Source: JAFNAG01 sp963824985
GTDB lineage: Bacteria; Acidobacteriota; UBA6911
NCBI GenBank assembly: GCA_963824985.1
Contig: CAWGRQ010000007.1
Coordinates: forward strand, 1-64,000
Direction: 5' to 3'
Length of the DNA stretch: 64,000 nt
A model generated the notes under the pieces. It made no database searches, was not told where the DNA came from, and saw only the letters and a list, made by a program, of their open reading frames with translations. Of the stretch, positions 29,563 to 37,740 are shown piece after piece. A program made the translations under genes and the position numbers. Position 1 is the stretch's first letter. Each line of letters begins with the position of its first letter.

Positions 29563-29820
29563 TCAGACAATATCCGATGCCGCGCCCTCTTTGTGGGGAA
29601 GCTGAATATAGGATCCGCCGAAGTAACCGTACACGCAGCGGCCTGAGTCCATGAGCGACCGAATGGCCTGTTTACAATCCTCTTTGTTGCAGGCTTCCTC
29701 GCCGTACTTGGCAATCATAGCCTTAGTCAGGTCGCCGGCCTTGAGATTTTTCTTGCCGGTGCACTCCTCGACCATGCGATACATCTCGTCTGCCAGCGTC
29801 TCGATTGGAATCTTGGTCAT
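29563..29820 (-). CDS. Small conserved protein upstream of sat, possible winged-helix fold
   Basis: ATG 29820 starts an 85-residue protein beginning MTKIPIETLADEMYRMVEEC; GGAGG is 11 bases upstream. The order helix, helix (GDLTKAMIAKYGEEACNK), helix (EDCKQAIRSLMDSGRCVYGY) and a short hairpin (GGSYIQL) resembles a winged-helix domain. Three cysteines lie in ECTG, EACNKEDC and GRCV. It is not DsrC: it lacks the C-terminal Cys arm. Its place directly before sat suggests a regulatory or accessory role in sulfate activation, but I do not recognise a named family. Confidence 0.6.
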   Translation of the reverse strand: MTKIPIETLADEMYRMVEECTGKKNLKAGDLTKAMIAKYGEEACNKEDCKQAIRSLMDSGRCVYGYFGGSYIQLPHKEGAASDIV

Positions 29821-29841
29821 CTGGAAAGCCTCCAAGGCAAG

Positions 29842-29890
29842 GGCTCACATTCGCCGTTGGGATAAACGATTATCCAGGGGGTGTGAGTCC
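29842..29890 (-). promoter_or_regulatory. Imperfect inverted repeat in the predicted sat-operon leader
   Basis: GGCTCACA pairs with TGTGAGTCC (one bulge) and inside it TGGGATAA pairs with TTATCCA, forming a nested hairpin 22-70 bases upstream of the small protein's start codon. There is no T-run. It could be an operator or a 5' leader structure for the sat operon. Confidence 0.35.
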
Positions 29891-30063
29891 GATTCATCAG
29901 CTTCGAACCGTGGAACCACTAGCTCAGTAAATCGATTAACCTTTAACGTATGCAACTATATACCAGATTACATAGATTTGAGGAAGAAGTTTTTTGAATC
30001 ATTCTGATTAACGGAGGCGGGTGCCGCCGGACGCGATCTTGCGTGCGAGCAGTCGGACCGGGA

Positions 30064-30093
30064 TTGACATTCCAACCTCTTCGCCCTCATAAT
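30064..30093 (+). promoter_or_regulatory. Sigma70-type promoter for the first PEP-synthase-like gene
   Basis: TTGACA at 30064-30069 is a perfect -35 box and CATAAT at 30088-30093 is a five-of-six -10 box, with an 18-base spacer. It lies 91 bases upstream of the ATG at 30184. The rest of the 29,891-30,063 stretch is AT-rich with no gene. Confidence 0.5.
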
Positions 30094-30183
30094 TTCCGCG
30101 GATTCGGAGCTCATGCCTTTATCTCTGGAATATCGATCTCCCGGGGGCCGGCCCCAGCCGCATGAATCAACCAGGAGACGCTC

Positions 30184-32736
30184 ATGGAGTTTCTCTCAAA
30201 ATTCTTCCGGCGCAACAAGGAACCGCATTCCAGCCTGGACAGGCGGATCGCCTGTTTTCGGGAGGTGCTGCACGCCAACAACGCGGCGCTCGGATTCATC
30301 GCCGATATTCAGGAGGCGCTGGAGGCTCACGGACCCAATACCGCTGTTGATGTGGGCCGGATGGTTACAGGTGTGACCGTCCAGACTTATCGCATGGTAT
30401 CGAATCTGATGCGCATGACCGGCGAGAAGTATCAAGACCTGCTTCCGCGTTTCAATGACCTCAAGACGAAACTTGCCAGCCAGGTCGAGTTGACTCCCGC
30501 GGTGAGGCCCGTCGGACTGGTTGTGCCGCTTGCTGAAGTCGGCCCGTCTCTGGGCGATGCGGTAGGCCAGAAGAGTGCTTACCTGGGCGAAGCGCGGCGC
30601 ATTTTGAAGGATCACGTGCCTGATGGATTTGCGACTACCGTGGAGGCCTATCGCGCCTTCATGAAGGTCGATGAGCTCGCCGCTCGTATCGCGACGGTGT
30701 TGGAATCCCTGCACCATGGCGACGTTGCCGCGTGCTTCGAGGCGTCTGCAAGGATCGAGCAGATGATCGAACAGTGCCGCGTGCCCGATTTGGTGGTTCA
30801 AGCCATCGAGGCTGCGGTATCCGGGCTTCCCGGGGGCTCAGCCATCCGGTTGGCCGTGCGCTCGAGTGCCCTCCAGGAGGGTGGGCCCGAAGTGTCTTTT
30901 GCCGGCCAATATCGGTCGATGTTGAACATTCCTCCAGACGGAATTGTGGATGCCTTCCGGCGGGTGGTCGCGAGCAAATACTCGCCGCAAGCCATCACTT
31001 ACCGGCTGGAACGCGGGTTCAAGGATGCCGAGGTGGCGATGTGCTGCTGCATCATTACGATGGTGGATGCAGTGGCGGCGGGGGTATTGTACAGCTCGTT
31101 CCCGACCTCATCCGGACTCAGGACTCTCCTTCAAGCGGTTCGCGGGTTAGGGCTTACTGCGGTCGACGGCTCGGCCGAGCCCAGCACTTTCATTCTGGAC
31201 CGCTCGTCGCGCAGGGTCCTCGAAGTGAAGCCAGGGTTGCAGACAGTGCTTCTGCGGCGCGCTCCGATCGTCGGTACTGAGAAAGTTCCCGTCGAGGAAA
31301 ATTACCGTCGCGTTCCGGCCGTGACTTCGCAACAGGCCCTGCTGATAGCCGAGCTCGCGTGGCAACTCGAAGCTGCTCTGCGGACGCCTCTGGATATCGA
31401 GTGGGCCATTGATCGTGACGGCCGCCCGTTCATCCTCCAGCTGCGCCCGCTTTCCGACATCTCGAAGCGGGACGGTGGAACCCGCAAAGCGAGAATTGGC
31501 GGCGCGCGGGTTTTGATCGACAACGGCACAAGAGCGAGTGGTGGAGCCGGATCCGGACCGGTTTATCGTGTTTCAACCGACCTGGATATTCTTCGCTGTC
31601 CTCAGGGCTCTGTGATCACCTTGTGTGAGGCGAACCCGCGCTATGCGGTGCTTTTGCCGCAGATCGCGGCGATCGTCGCCGACATGGGCGAAGTAACGGG
31701 ACATCTGGCGACGGTCGCACGCGAACTGCACGTGCCGGCCCTTTTTGCGACGCGCCACGGCACGGAGATCCTGCACCAGGGAATGACGGTCACCGTAGAT
31801 GCTGATGCGGGAGTCGTATATGCCGGGCGGGTCGATGCCGCACTTGCCGCGGCCGTCCGGAATCCTGTCAGTTCCCAACGGAACCCGAACCTCGAGTTGC
31901 TGCAGTCCGTTTCCAACCTGATCATTCCCTTGACGATGCGAGACCGACTTGCCAGCGGCTATTCTCCCAGAAAATGCAAGACTATTCACGACATCATTCG
32001 GTTCTGTCACCAGGCTACCATCGAAGCCATGTTCGATATGGGTGACAGAGCCATGAGAAACGGCGGCGAACTCCGGCGGCTGGTCTCGGCGGTGCCGATC
32101 GATTGCCGCATTTTCGATTTCGGAGGCGGTTTGAAACCGCGAACCGCCGAAGTCAAGGTGACGCTGGAGGAAGTCGTCTGCCGTCCCATGCGCATGCTGT
32201 GGCAAGGAATGACCGACCCGCGGATTCATTGGCGGCAGCCGCGGCCGGTCTCCCTTCGAGGCTTCCTATCCGCGGTAGTGGACTACAATTTCGACATGGA
32301 TGCCCGGGTCAGACCGATGGGGGAGCCATCCTATGCTTTCGTCACGCCCGAATACCTGAATCTGAACTCGCGCATCGGCTATCATTTCTCCACTGTCGAC
32401 GCCCGCATCTGCGAGACGGTCGAATCTAATTATGCTTCTTTTCGATTCGTGGGCGGATCGACCGGCATCGAACAGCGCAGCCGCCGTGCCACGCTTATTC
32501 AACGGCTGCTTGCAGCATGCGGATTTGAGACAGACTGCCGGGCCGATCTGGTGAACGCGCGGATCCGCCACCGTCCGGCGCAGGAGATGGACGAGGCCCT
32601 CTTCGAGGTCGGGATTCTCATGGCGTATGTCAACCATTTGGATATGGCTCTAGTCTCCGATGCAGTAATGAAGGTGTATGAGGATGCTTTTCTGGCGGGC
32701 AACTATGGTTTCAAGGGTGAGGGTGATCGGACTTGA
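30184..32736 (+). CDS. PEP-synthase-like phosphotransferase lacking the TIM barrel (copy 1)
   Basis: This is an 850-residue protein. ATG 30184 follows CAGGAGACG. Residues 1-115 are helical (RIACFREVLHANNAALGFIA); about 125-430 are a PPDK/PEP-synthase ATP-grasp domain (AVRSSALQEGG, SFAGQYRSMLNI, DIEWAIDRDGRPFILQLRPL). Residues 440-560 are the swivelling phosphohistidine domain with His507 in ADMGEVTGHLATVARELHVP. The rest, about 580-850, has CKTIHDIIRFCHQ, FDFGGGLK, SRIGYHFSTVD and NYASFRFVGG and is shared with the other copies, but has no PEP-binding TIM barrel. ATP-grasp motifs are weakened here: EG replaces ED in the RSSA motif and no TxDP is seen. A receiver and a kinase follow at once. 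The substrate is unknown. Confidence 0.85.
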   Translation: MEFLSKFFRRNKEPHSSLDRRIACFREVLHANNAALGFIADIQEALEAHGPNTAVDVGRMVTGVTVQTYRMVSNLMRMTGEKYQDLLPRFNDLKTKLASQVELTPAVRPVGLVVPLAEVGPSLGDAVGQKSAYLGEARRILKDHVPDGFATTVEAYRAFMKVDELAARIATVLESLHHGDVAACFEASARIEQMIEQCRVPDLVVQAIEAAVSGLPGGSAIRLAVRSSALQEGGPEVSFAGQYRSMLNIPPDGIVDAFRRVVASKYSPQAITYRLERGFKDAEVAMCCCIITMVDAVAAGVLYSSFPTSSGLRTLLQAVRGLGLTAVDGSAEPSTFILDRSSRRVLEVKPGLQTVLLRRAPIVGTEKVPVEENYRRVPAVTSQQALLIAELAWQLEAALRTPLDIEWAIDRDGRPFILQLRPLSDISKRDGGTRKARIGGARVLIDNGTRASGGAGSGPVYRVSTDLDILRCPQGSVITLCEANPRYAVLLPQIAAIVADMGEVTGHLATVARELHVPALFATRHGTEILHQGMTVTVDADAGVVYAGRVDAALAAAVRNPVSSQRNPNLELLQSVSNLIIPLTMRDRLASGYSPRKCKTIHDIIRFCHQATIEAMFDMGDRAMRNGGELRRLVSAVPIDCRIFDFGGGLKPRTAEVKVTLEEVVCRPMRMLWQGMTDPRIHWRQPRPVSLRGFLSAVVDYNFDMDARVRPMGEPSYAFVTPEYLNLNSRIGYHFSTVDARICETVESNYASFRFVGGSTGIEQRSRRATLIQRLLAACGFETDCRADLVNARIRHRPAQEMDEALFEVGILMAYVNHLDMALVSDAVMKVYEDAFLAGNYGFKGEGDRT

Positions 32737-32796
32737 AATATTGTGATCTCGGTATGCACAGAGTGACCCGAACGTGCGAAAACTGGAGCTGAAGCA

Positions 32797-33192
32797 ATGG
32801 CTGACCTAAGACTGCTGCTGGTCGACGACGAGGTGGAGTTCCTGGAACCAATGGCGGCGCGCCTTGAGCGTCGCCGCATCCGCTATGCTACCGCCCAAAA
32901 TGGTGAAGAAGCGTTGAAGGTTCTGGCCGTTGAGCACTTCGACTGTGCGGTGGTGGATGTAAAAATGCCGTGCATGGATGGGCTGGAGCTTCTGCGGCGG
33001 ATGCGCTGGAATCATCCCGATGTCCCGGTCATCCTGCTGACCGGGCATGCCTCGGTGGAGCTTGGAGTGCAGGGCATGGAGCTCGGCGCCTTTGACTATC
33101 TGATGAAACCCGTGGACCTGGACGAACTCCTCGATACGGTTCGGCGGGCTACGCAAGAAGCAGCCACGAGGCGCAATCATGACGGCGCCTGA
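32797..33192 (+). CDS. Single-domain response regulator
   Basis: This 131-residue receiver has no output domain. It has LLLVDDEVEFLEP (acidic pocket), the phospho-acceptor Asp in CAVVDVKMPCMDGLELL, the Thr in VILLTGHASVELG and the Lys in YLMKPVDLDELLD. Its final 14 bases overlap the start of the following histidine kinase gene, so the two are a translationally coupled pair. It lies 60 bases after PEP-synthase-like copy 1. With no DNA-binding domain it probably acts by protein contact or as a phosphate relay, perhaps on one of the flanking PEP-synthase-like proteins. That target is inference. Confidence 0.88.
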   Translation: MADLRLLLVDDEVEFLEPMAARLERRRIRYATAQNGEEALKVLAVEHFDCAVVDVKMPCMDGLELLRRMRWNHPDVPVILLTGHASVELGVQGMELGAFDYLMKPVDLDELLDTVRRATQEAATRRNHDGA

Positions 33193-34843
33193 AAAATCCA
33201 CCAATGCCTATGGGAGGCTGCGCAGACAAATGCTCGTGGTCCTCCTGTGTTTCGGCCTGATTCCGTTGATCGGGATGGGAATTGCCGGGTCCATAGCAAA
33301 CCGTGACGCGATCGTAACGCGGACGAGGAACGTTTTGGAGGCCATGGTCAAAAATCGAAAGGTGACCGTGGAGCTGTTTCTGGGAGACGTGATGCGCCAG
33401 CTCAAGTTCACCGCCGCCTCCCAGCCGGTCGATCGCCTCTCGAAACCGGAGGTCCTCGAGATGCTGCTCAACGAAGTGCGGCGAGATGGGGGCGCTGTCG
33501 TGGATCTTGGGCTTATCGGCGACAACGGGCTGCACCTCGCCTATGCGGGCCCGTACAAGCTTCAGGGGCTGGACTATAGCGGTCAGCCCTGGTTTCATGA
33601 GGTCATGGTTCTCGGCCACTACGAGAGCGACATTTTTTTGGGCCTACGGCGTTTCCCTCATATGGTTATGGCCGTGAGGAAGCACGAGGCCGGGCGGGAC
33701 TGGATCTTGCGCGCCACCGTCGATACGGACCTTCTGAGCGCGCTGGTGCGCGAGGGTGGCATTGAATCTGGTGCCGATGTTTTTGTCTTGAACCGGGCGG
33801 GAGAATACCAGACGCGTTACTCCGACGAGCACCGCCTCATGGAGAAGGCGGACATCGATCCGATTCCGCTGCATTCGGGTGTGCGGGTTGCGGAACAGCA
33901 ACGCAACGGCAAGCAGGAGTTGCTGGCCACCGCCTGGTTGCGCGGAGACTCGTGGGTGCTCGTCGCCCGCCACCAGCTCCCCCAGCTGTCTCTGCTGGTG
34001 CCCGCCCATCCGGCGGTCATGTGGCTGCTGGTTGTGGGGCTGGTGGCGGTTCCCACCCTTTCGTACGCAATCGCGCAACTCAGGCTCAAGCAGTTCAGAG
34101 CCTTGGAGGCCGAACGCGCAACTCTTCATGAATCTGTCGCCCAATCGCAAAAGATGGCTGCGATCGGCCGCCTGGCGGTTGGCGTTGCGCACGAGATCAA
34201 CAACCCGCTTGCGATCATCCAGGCTCAATCGGGCGTGCTGGCCGATATCGTAAATGACAACCCCGACATGGCCCATGCAGCGGAGTTCAAGGATCGAGTG
34301 GCCAAAATCGAAAGACAAATCGAGCGAGGGCGGAAAGTGATCCATCACCTTCTGGGATTCTCGCGTCGGGTTAGTTCTGAACTTGAACCGGTTGACGTGG
34401 TCGCGGCGTTGGAGGAGACCATTAGCTTTGTCGAGAAGGAGATCGAGTCCTCTCACATTCGGGTGGTCCGGAGTTACAGCCAGGAGGTTCCGATCGTCCG
34501 CAGCAACCTCGCCCAAATGCAGCAGGTTTTTCTTAACCTCATCAACAATGCGGTAGATGCGATCGGGAAGGAGGGCGAGGTTCGATTGACGGTGCAGCGC
34601 TCCGCGGGCGGCGTGGCCGTCATGGTGGAAGATACCGGACCGGGAATTCTCGAAAAGGACCTTGTGAAGATCTTCGAGCCTTTTTTCTCCACGAAGGGCG
34701 GCGACGGACGGCATACAGGATTGGGCCTGGCCATCTGCCAGGAGATCATGCGCGCCCTGGAAGGCCGGATCGGTGTCGACAGCAAGGTTGGCAAAGGGAC
34801 GACTTTCTCGTTGTGGTTTCCGCTTGAGGCCGATACCGCCTGA
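33179..34843 (+). CDS. Membrane sensor histidine kinase with cache-type extracellular domain
   Basis: This kinase has 554 residues. The first span is QMLVVLLCFGLIPLIGMGIA (about 18-38) and the second is VMWLLVVGLVAVPTLSYAIA (about 280-300). Between them lies a dCache-like domain: AMVKNRKVTVELFLGDVMRQ, LGLIGDNGLHLAYAGPYKLQ, YSGQPWFHEVM and VMAVRKHEAGRDWILRATVD. A coiled linker leads to the H-box AVGVAHEINNPLAIIQAQSG, then FLNLINNAVDAIGKEGEV, DTGPGILEKD, FFSTKGGDGRHTGLGLAI. It overlaps the receiver gene by 14 bases and should phosphorylate it. No HAMP domain is apparent. The ligand of the cache domain is unknown. Confidence 0.9.
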   Translation: MTAPEKSTNAYGRLRRQMLVVLLCFGLIPLIGMGIAGSIANRDAIVTRTRNVLEAMVKNRKVTVELFLGDVMRQLKFTAASQPVDRLSKPEVLEMLLNEVRRDGGAVVDLGLIGDNGLHLAYAGPYKLQGLDYSGQPWFHEVMVLGHYESDIFLGLRRFPHMVMAVRKHEAGRDWILRATVDTDLLSALVREGGIESGADVFVLNRAGEYQTRYSDEHRLMEKADIDPIPLHSGVRVAEQQRNGKQELLATAWLRGDSWVLVARHQLPQLSLLVPAHPAVMWLLVVGLVAVPTLSYAIAQLRLKQFRALEAERATLHESVAQSQKMAAIGRLAVGVAHEINNPLAIIQAQSGVLADIVNDNPDMAHAAEFKDRVAKIERQIERGRKVIHHLLGFSRRVSSELEPVDVVAALEETISFVEKEIESSHIRVVRSYSQEVPIVRSNLAQMQQVFLNLINNAVDAIGKEGEVRLTVQRSAGGVAVMVEDTGPGILEKDLVKIFEPFFSTKGGDGRHTGLGLAICQEIMRALEGRIGVDSKVGKGTTFSLWFPLEADTA

Positions 34844-34963
34844 AGCGGGAGTGAATGCTATGGACCGGCCGCCAAAAGCACGGTGCCGCACGGCTGCAAC
34901 CAAAACCGGAACCATGAAATAGTTGAAAAACACAAGATGGTTTCCTGTTTTCCGTGAATTTCG

Positions 34964-37489
34964 ATGTTCCGAGGGTTGTCGAGGCTGAGCATGAAGCAGA
35001 AGGGAACGCTGGCGAACCGATTCAAGAGGAGCCTGGGGTGGCTCGGCCGGGGCACTGCCAGAGTCTATAGGGGTAATGCGCGCCGAGTCACTTTCAGGCT
35101 GATGTATGAGCGTTTCCGCGAAATACTCGTGCTCAACGACGCCACCCTGGAACTTATAGCCGACATCGAGGAACTTGTCGCGGGCCAGCGGCGGTTCTCA
35201 CTTGATGCCATGGTGCGCCGGATTCGCAAGGCAGCCATGGATGTTTTCCTGATGGTCAAGGATCTTAATCTGATTGCCGAAAAGAGGCACGAGGGTCTGT
35301 ATGAAACCCTCCAGCGGCTCGACGATCGGCTTGAATCGGAAATGGCGGCTGTGAAGGAGGATGTCCCGGGCAGATTCGTCGTATCCCTGACGCAACTCCG
35401 CGCTTCAGACGCTTCTCTCGTGGGCGCCAAGATGGCCAACCTGGGCGAGATCAGGGCGGTGTGCAGATTCGCCGTACCTGACGGATTCGCCATCACCACC
35501 GAAGCCTTCCTGCGCTTTATGGCGGCGGGAGGGCTCTGGGAGAAGAGCGAGAGACTCGATGCCAGCCTGGAAACAGGTGATTCGCAGGCATTCACCGAAG
35601 CCTGCCACGCTATGCAGGCCGCCATTCTCAACACGCCCGTGACTGCCGATGTCGCGGGCACGATGCGTTGCGCTTTTGACGAGCACTTCCCGGAGGGCGA
35701 AGTGCTTGTGGCGATCCGCTCCAGCGCGGTGGGTGAAGATTCGGCCATCTCATCCCATGCCGGGTTGTACCACACCGAGCTGAATACGGACGGCGCGCAC
35801 CTTATCGACGCCTATCGGACCGTGCTCGCGAGCACATTCTCACCGACGGCGGTGGCCTACCGATTTCAGCGTGGAATCCCGACCAGAGATGCGCTGATGG
35901 CGGTGGGCTGTGTGCGGATGATTGCGCCGCGATGCGCCGGCATCATGTTCTCCCGGCTCCCGGATGAGCCGGATGCTGACGTCGTCATGATCAGCGCCAC
36001 CGCCGGGATTGCCGCGGGTATTGCCGCGGGCGAGGAGCGCCCGGAGACGTGGGTAGTCACAGCCGGTCGGACTTCCGACGCCGGCGGGTCGCTCTTGACT
36101 CAGGAGGATGTGGCTGCCCTGATCGATGCCGCGCGACGGCTGGAGGTGCATTTTGGCGCTCCTCAGGATATCGAATGGGCGATCGATGGCAATGGCGTGT
36201 TGCTGTTTCTGCAGGCACGACCGATGATTGCGGTTCGACTCGAGGACGAGCCGCCCGAGGCGATCATAAAAGATCGGGAGCCGCTGATGGAGGGCGGCTT
36301 TGTTGCCTGTCCGGGAATTGGGTCCGGTCCCGTGGTCATCGTAAATGCTGAATCCGACCTGGCGCCATTTCCTGAGGGCGGCGTCCTCGTGTCGCGGCAC
36401 TCCTCGCCCACCTACGCTCAGGTGATGGCCCGCTGTGCCGCAATTGTAACGGATGTGGGGGCTCCGACGGGCCATATGTCCAGCCTGGCGCGCGAGTTCG
36501 GGATTCCGACGATTGTTGGTTTCGACGGGGCGACCCGGGCGCTGAGTGCGGGTCAGCTGGTGACGGTCGATGCCCGAGCCTGCCGGATTTACGATGGTGT
36601 CATCCCTTCGCCGGCCGCCTTGCCGCGCTCCCGGCACTCGCCGCCAGATTCTCCTGCCCTCGAACGACTCCGCCGGATCGCGCGGCTGGTCACACCGCTC
36701 ACGATGACTGACCCGGCCTCCCCCGACTTCCGTCCCGACAAATGCCGTTCGCTGCACGATATAACGCGGTACGTGCATGAGAAGGTATTCGAAGTGATGT
36801 TCCACTATGGCGACATTGCAAGTGCGGATCGCGACAACTCGGTGCATCTCCAGGCGAAACTTCCCATCCGGGTGGAGGTGTTTGACGTCGGTGGCGGCAT
36901 TGTCGAAGGGGCTCCGCCGGGCAGCTGCATCCGCCCTGAGGATATCCGGAGCGTTCCCATGCGGGCCTTTCTGGAAGGGCTCCTCGACCCTCGCATCCGC
37001 TGGGACCTCCCGCGCCCCTTCTCAGTGCGCGGCTTCCTGTCGGTCCTGGGTGAAAGCATGACGGGGCCGCCGGTCGATGCCGGCCAGATCGGCCGTCTTT
37101 CGTACGCGATCATCTCCGACCGCTACATGAATTTCTCCACGAAAGCCGGGTATCACTTCTCCACCATCGACACCTATTGCGGACGGAGCGTCAATAAGAA
37201 CTACATCCACTTCCGCTTCAGTGGAGGCGCTGCCGACGTGGAGCGCCGTGAGCGGCGGGTTCGATTCGTGTCGAGGGTTGTCACCGCTTTGGATTTTAGA
37301 GCGCTGGCAAGGGGTGAGATGCTCGTGGCACGCCTCAGCAAGTACAGTGCTCAGGACATTCAAGCCCGGCTCGTTGCACTGGGTCGTCTCACGCTGTGCG
37401 CCCGCCAGCTCGACATGCTCATGGACAATGATGCGAGCCCTGACCTTTTTGCGCAGGCCTTCATTTCAGGAGAATGGCACAAGTTTTGA
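34964..37489 (+). CDS. PEP-synthase-like phosphotransferase lacking the TIM barrel (copy 2)
   Basis: This 841-residue member of the family begins at ATG 34964 (a second ATG at 34991 is also possible). The helical N-terminus shows YERFREILVLNDATLELIAD and VFLMVKDLNLIAEKRHEGLY. The ATP-grasp domain has VGAKMANLGEIRA, AIRSSAVGEDSAISSHAGLY and DIEWAIDGNGVLLFLQARPM, but the usual TxDP is replaced by SRLPDEPD and the GLGE-type loop by AGIAAGIAAGEER, so catalysis is doubtful. The swivelling domain keeps His504 in TDVGAPTGHMSSLAREFGIP. The C-terminal domain has CRSLHDITRYVHE, FDVGGGIVEG, AGYHFSTIDTYCGR and NYIHFRFSGGAADVERRERR. A palindromic repeat lies just downstream. Confidence 0.85.
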   Translation: MFRGLSRLSMKQKGTLANRFKRSLGWLGRGTARVYRGNARRVTFRLMYERFREILVLNDATLELIADIEELVAGQRRFSLDAMVRRIRKAAMDVFLMVKDLNLIAEKRHEGLYETLQRLDDRLESEMAAVKEDVPGRFVVSLTQLRASDASLVGAKMANLGEIRAVCRFAVPDGFAITTEAFLRFMAAGGLWEKSERLDASLETGDSQAFTEACHAMQAAILNTPVTADVAGTMRCAFDEHFPEGEVLVAIRSSAVGEDSAISSHAGLYHTELNTDGAHLIDAYRTVLASTFSPTAVAYRFQRGIPTRDALMAVGCVRMIAPRCAGIMFSRLPDEPDADVVMISATAGIAAGIAAGEERPETWVVTAGRTSDAGGSLLTQEDVAALIDAARRLEVHFGAPQDIEWAIDGNGVLLFLQARPMIAVRLEDEPPEAIIKDREPLMEGGFVACPGIGSGPVVIVNAESDLAPFPEGGVLVSRHSSPTYAQVMARCAAIVTDVGAPTGHMSSLAREFGIPTIVGFDGATRALSAGQLVTVDARACRIYDGVIPSPAALPRSRHSPPDSPALERLRRIARLVTPLTMTDPASPDFRPDKCRSLHDITRYVHEKVFEVMFHYGDIASADRDNSVHLQAKLPIRVEVFDVGGGIVEGAPPGSCIRPEDIRSVPMRAFLEGLLDPRIRWDLPRPFSVRGFLSVLGESMTGPPVDAGQIGRLSYAIISDRYMNFSTKAGYHFSTIDTYCGRSVNKNYIHFRFSGGAADVERRERRVRFVSRVVTALDFRALARGEMLVARLSKYSAQDIQARLVALGRLTLCARQLDMLMDNDASPDLFAQAFISGEWHKF

Positions 37490-37506
37490 CTCGATTGCCG
37501 CTCCCG

Positions 37507-37684
37507 GCCCGCTCTTCTCACCAGGTTTCTACTGTGGCGGCGGATCCGGGCATGTCTGCTGCGTTGCGCTCGGCCGGGCGCCTCGACGCGCTGTCAATTA
37601 CGCCTGCGGCGCCCTGGGGTCGCGCGCCTTGCATCCATGCCCGTCCGGGCCGCCTCGCACCGAAATCTGGTGAGAAATGCGGTC
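37507..37684. repeat. Long palindromic intergenic repeat, copy A
   Basis: This sequence of about 178 bp matches copy B at 55222-55398 over its whole length. Its left end GCCCGCTCTTCTCACCAG is mirrored by CTGGTGAGAAATGCGGTC at its right end, so the whole unit is an imperfect palindrome. It fills most of the gap between PEP-synthase-like copy 2 and the ArsC-sigma54 activator. A frame runs through it into the activator, but this is incidental. Confidence 0.75.
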
Positions 37685-37740
37685 TAGCGCTTGCCCAATC
37701 CTGGAAAATTCCCTATAGTGTCGCTCAACGAGGACTGGGC

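Noticed and set aside
29563..29820. DsrC-like protein next to sat
   Set aside because: It lacks the conserved C-terminal arm with two redox cysteines and the DsrC core motifs.
30184..32736. Annotating the large proteins as true phosphoenolpyruvate synthase
   Set aside because: The ATP-grasp and phosphohistidine domains fit, but the C-terminal PEP/pyruvate-binding barrel and its GTNDLTQ-type motif are absent in all five complete copies.
37474..37740. Extended N-terminus of the sigma54 activator from 37474
   Set aside because: The extension reads through palindromic repeat A and overlaps the end of copy 2; ATG 37741 has a ribosome-binding site and begins the ArsC domain exactly.
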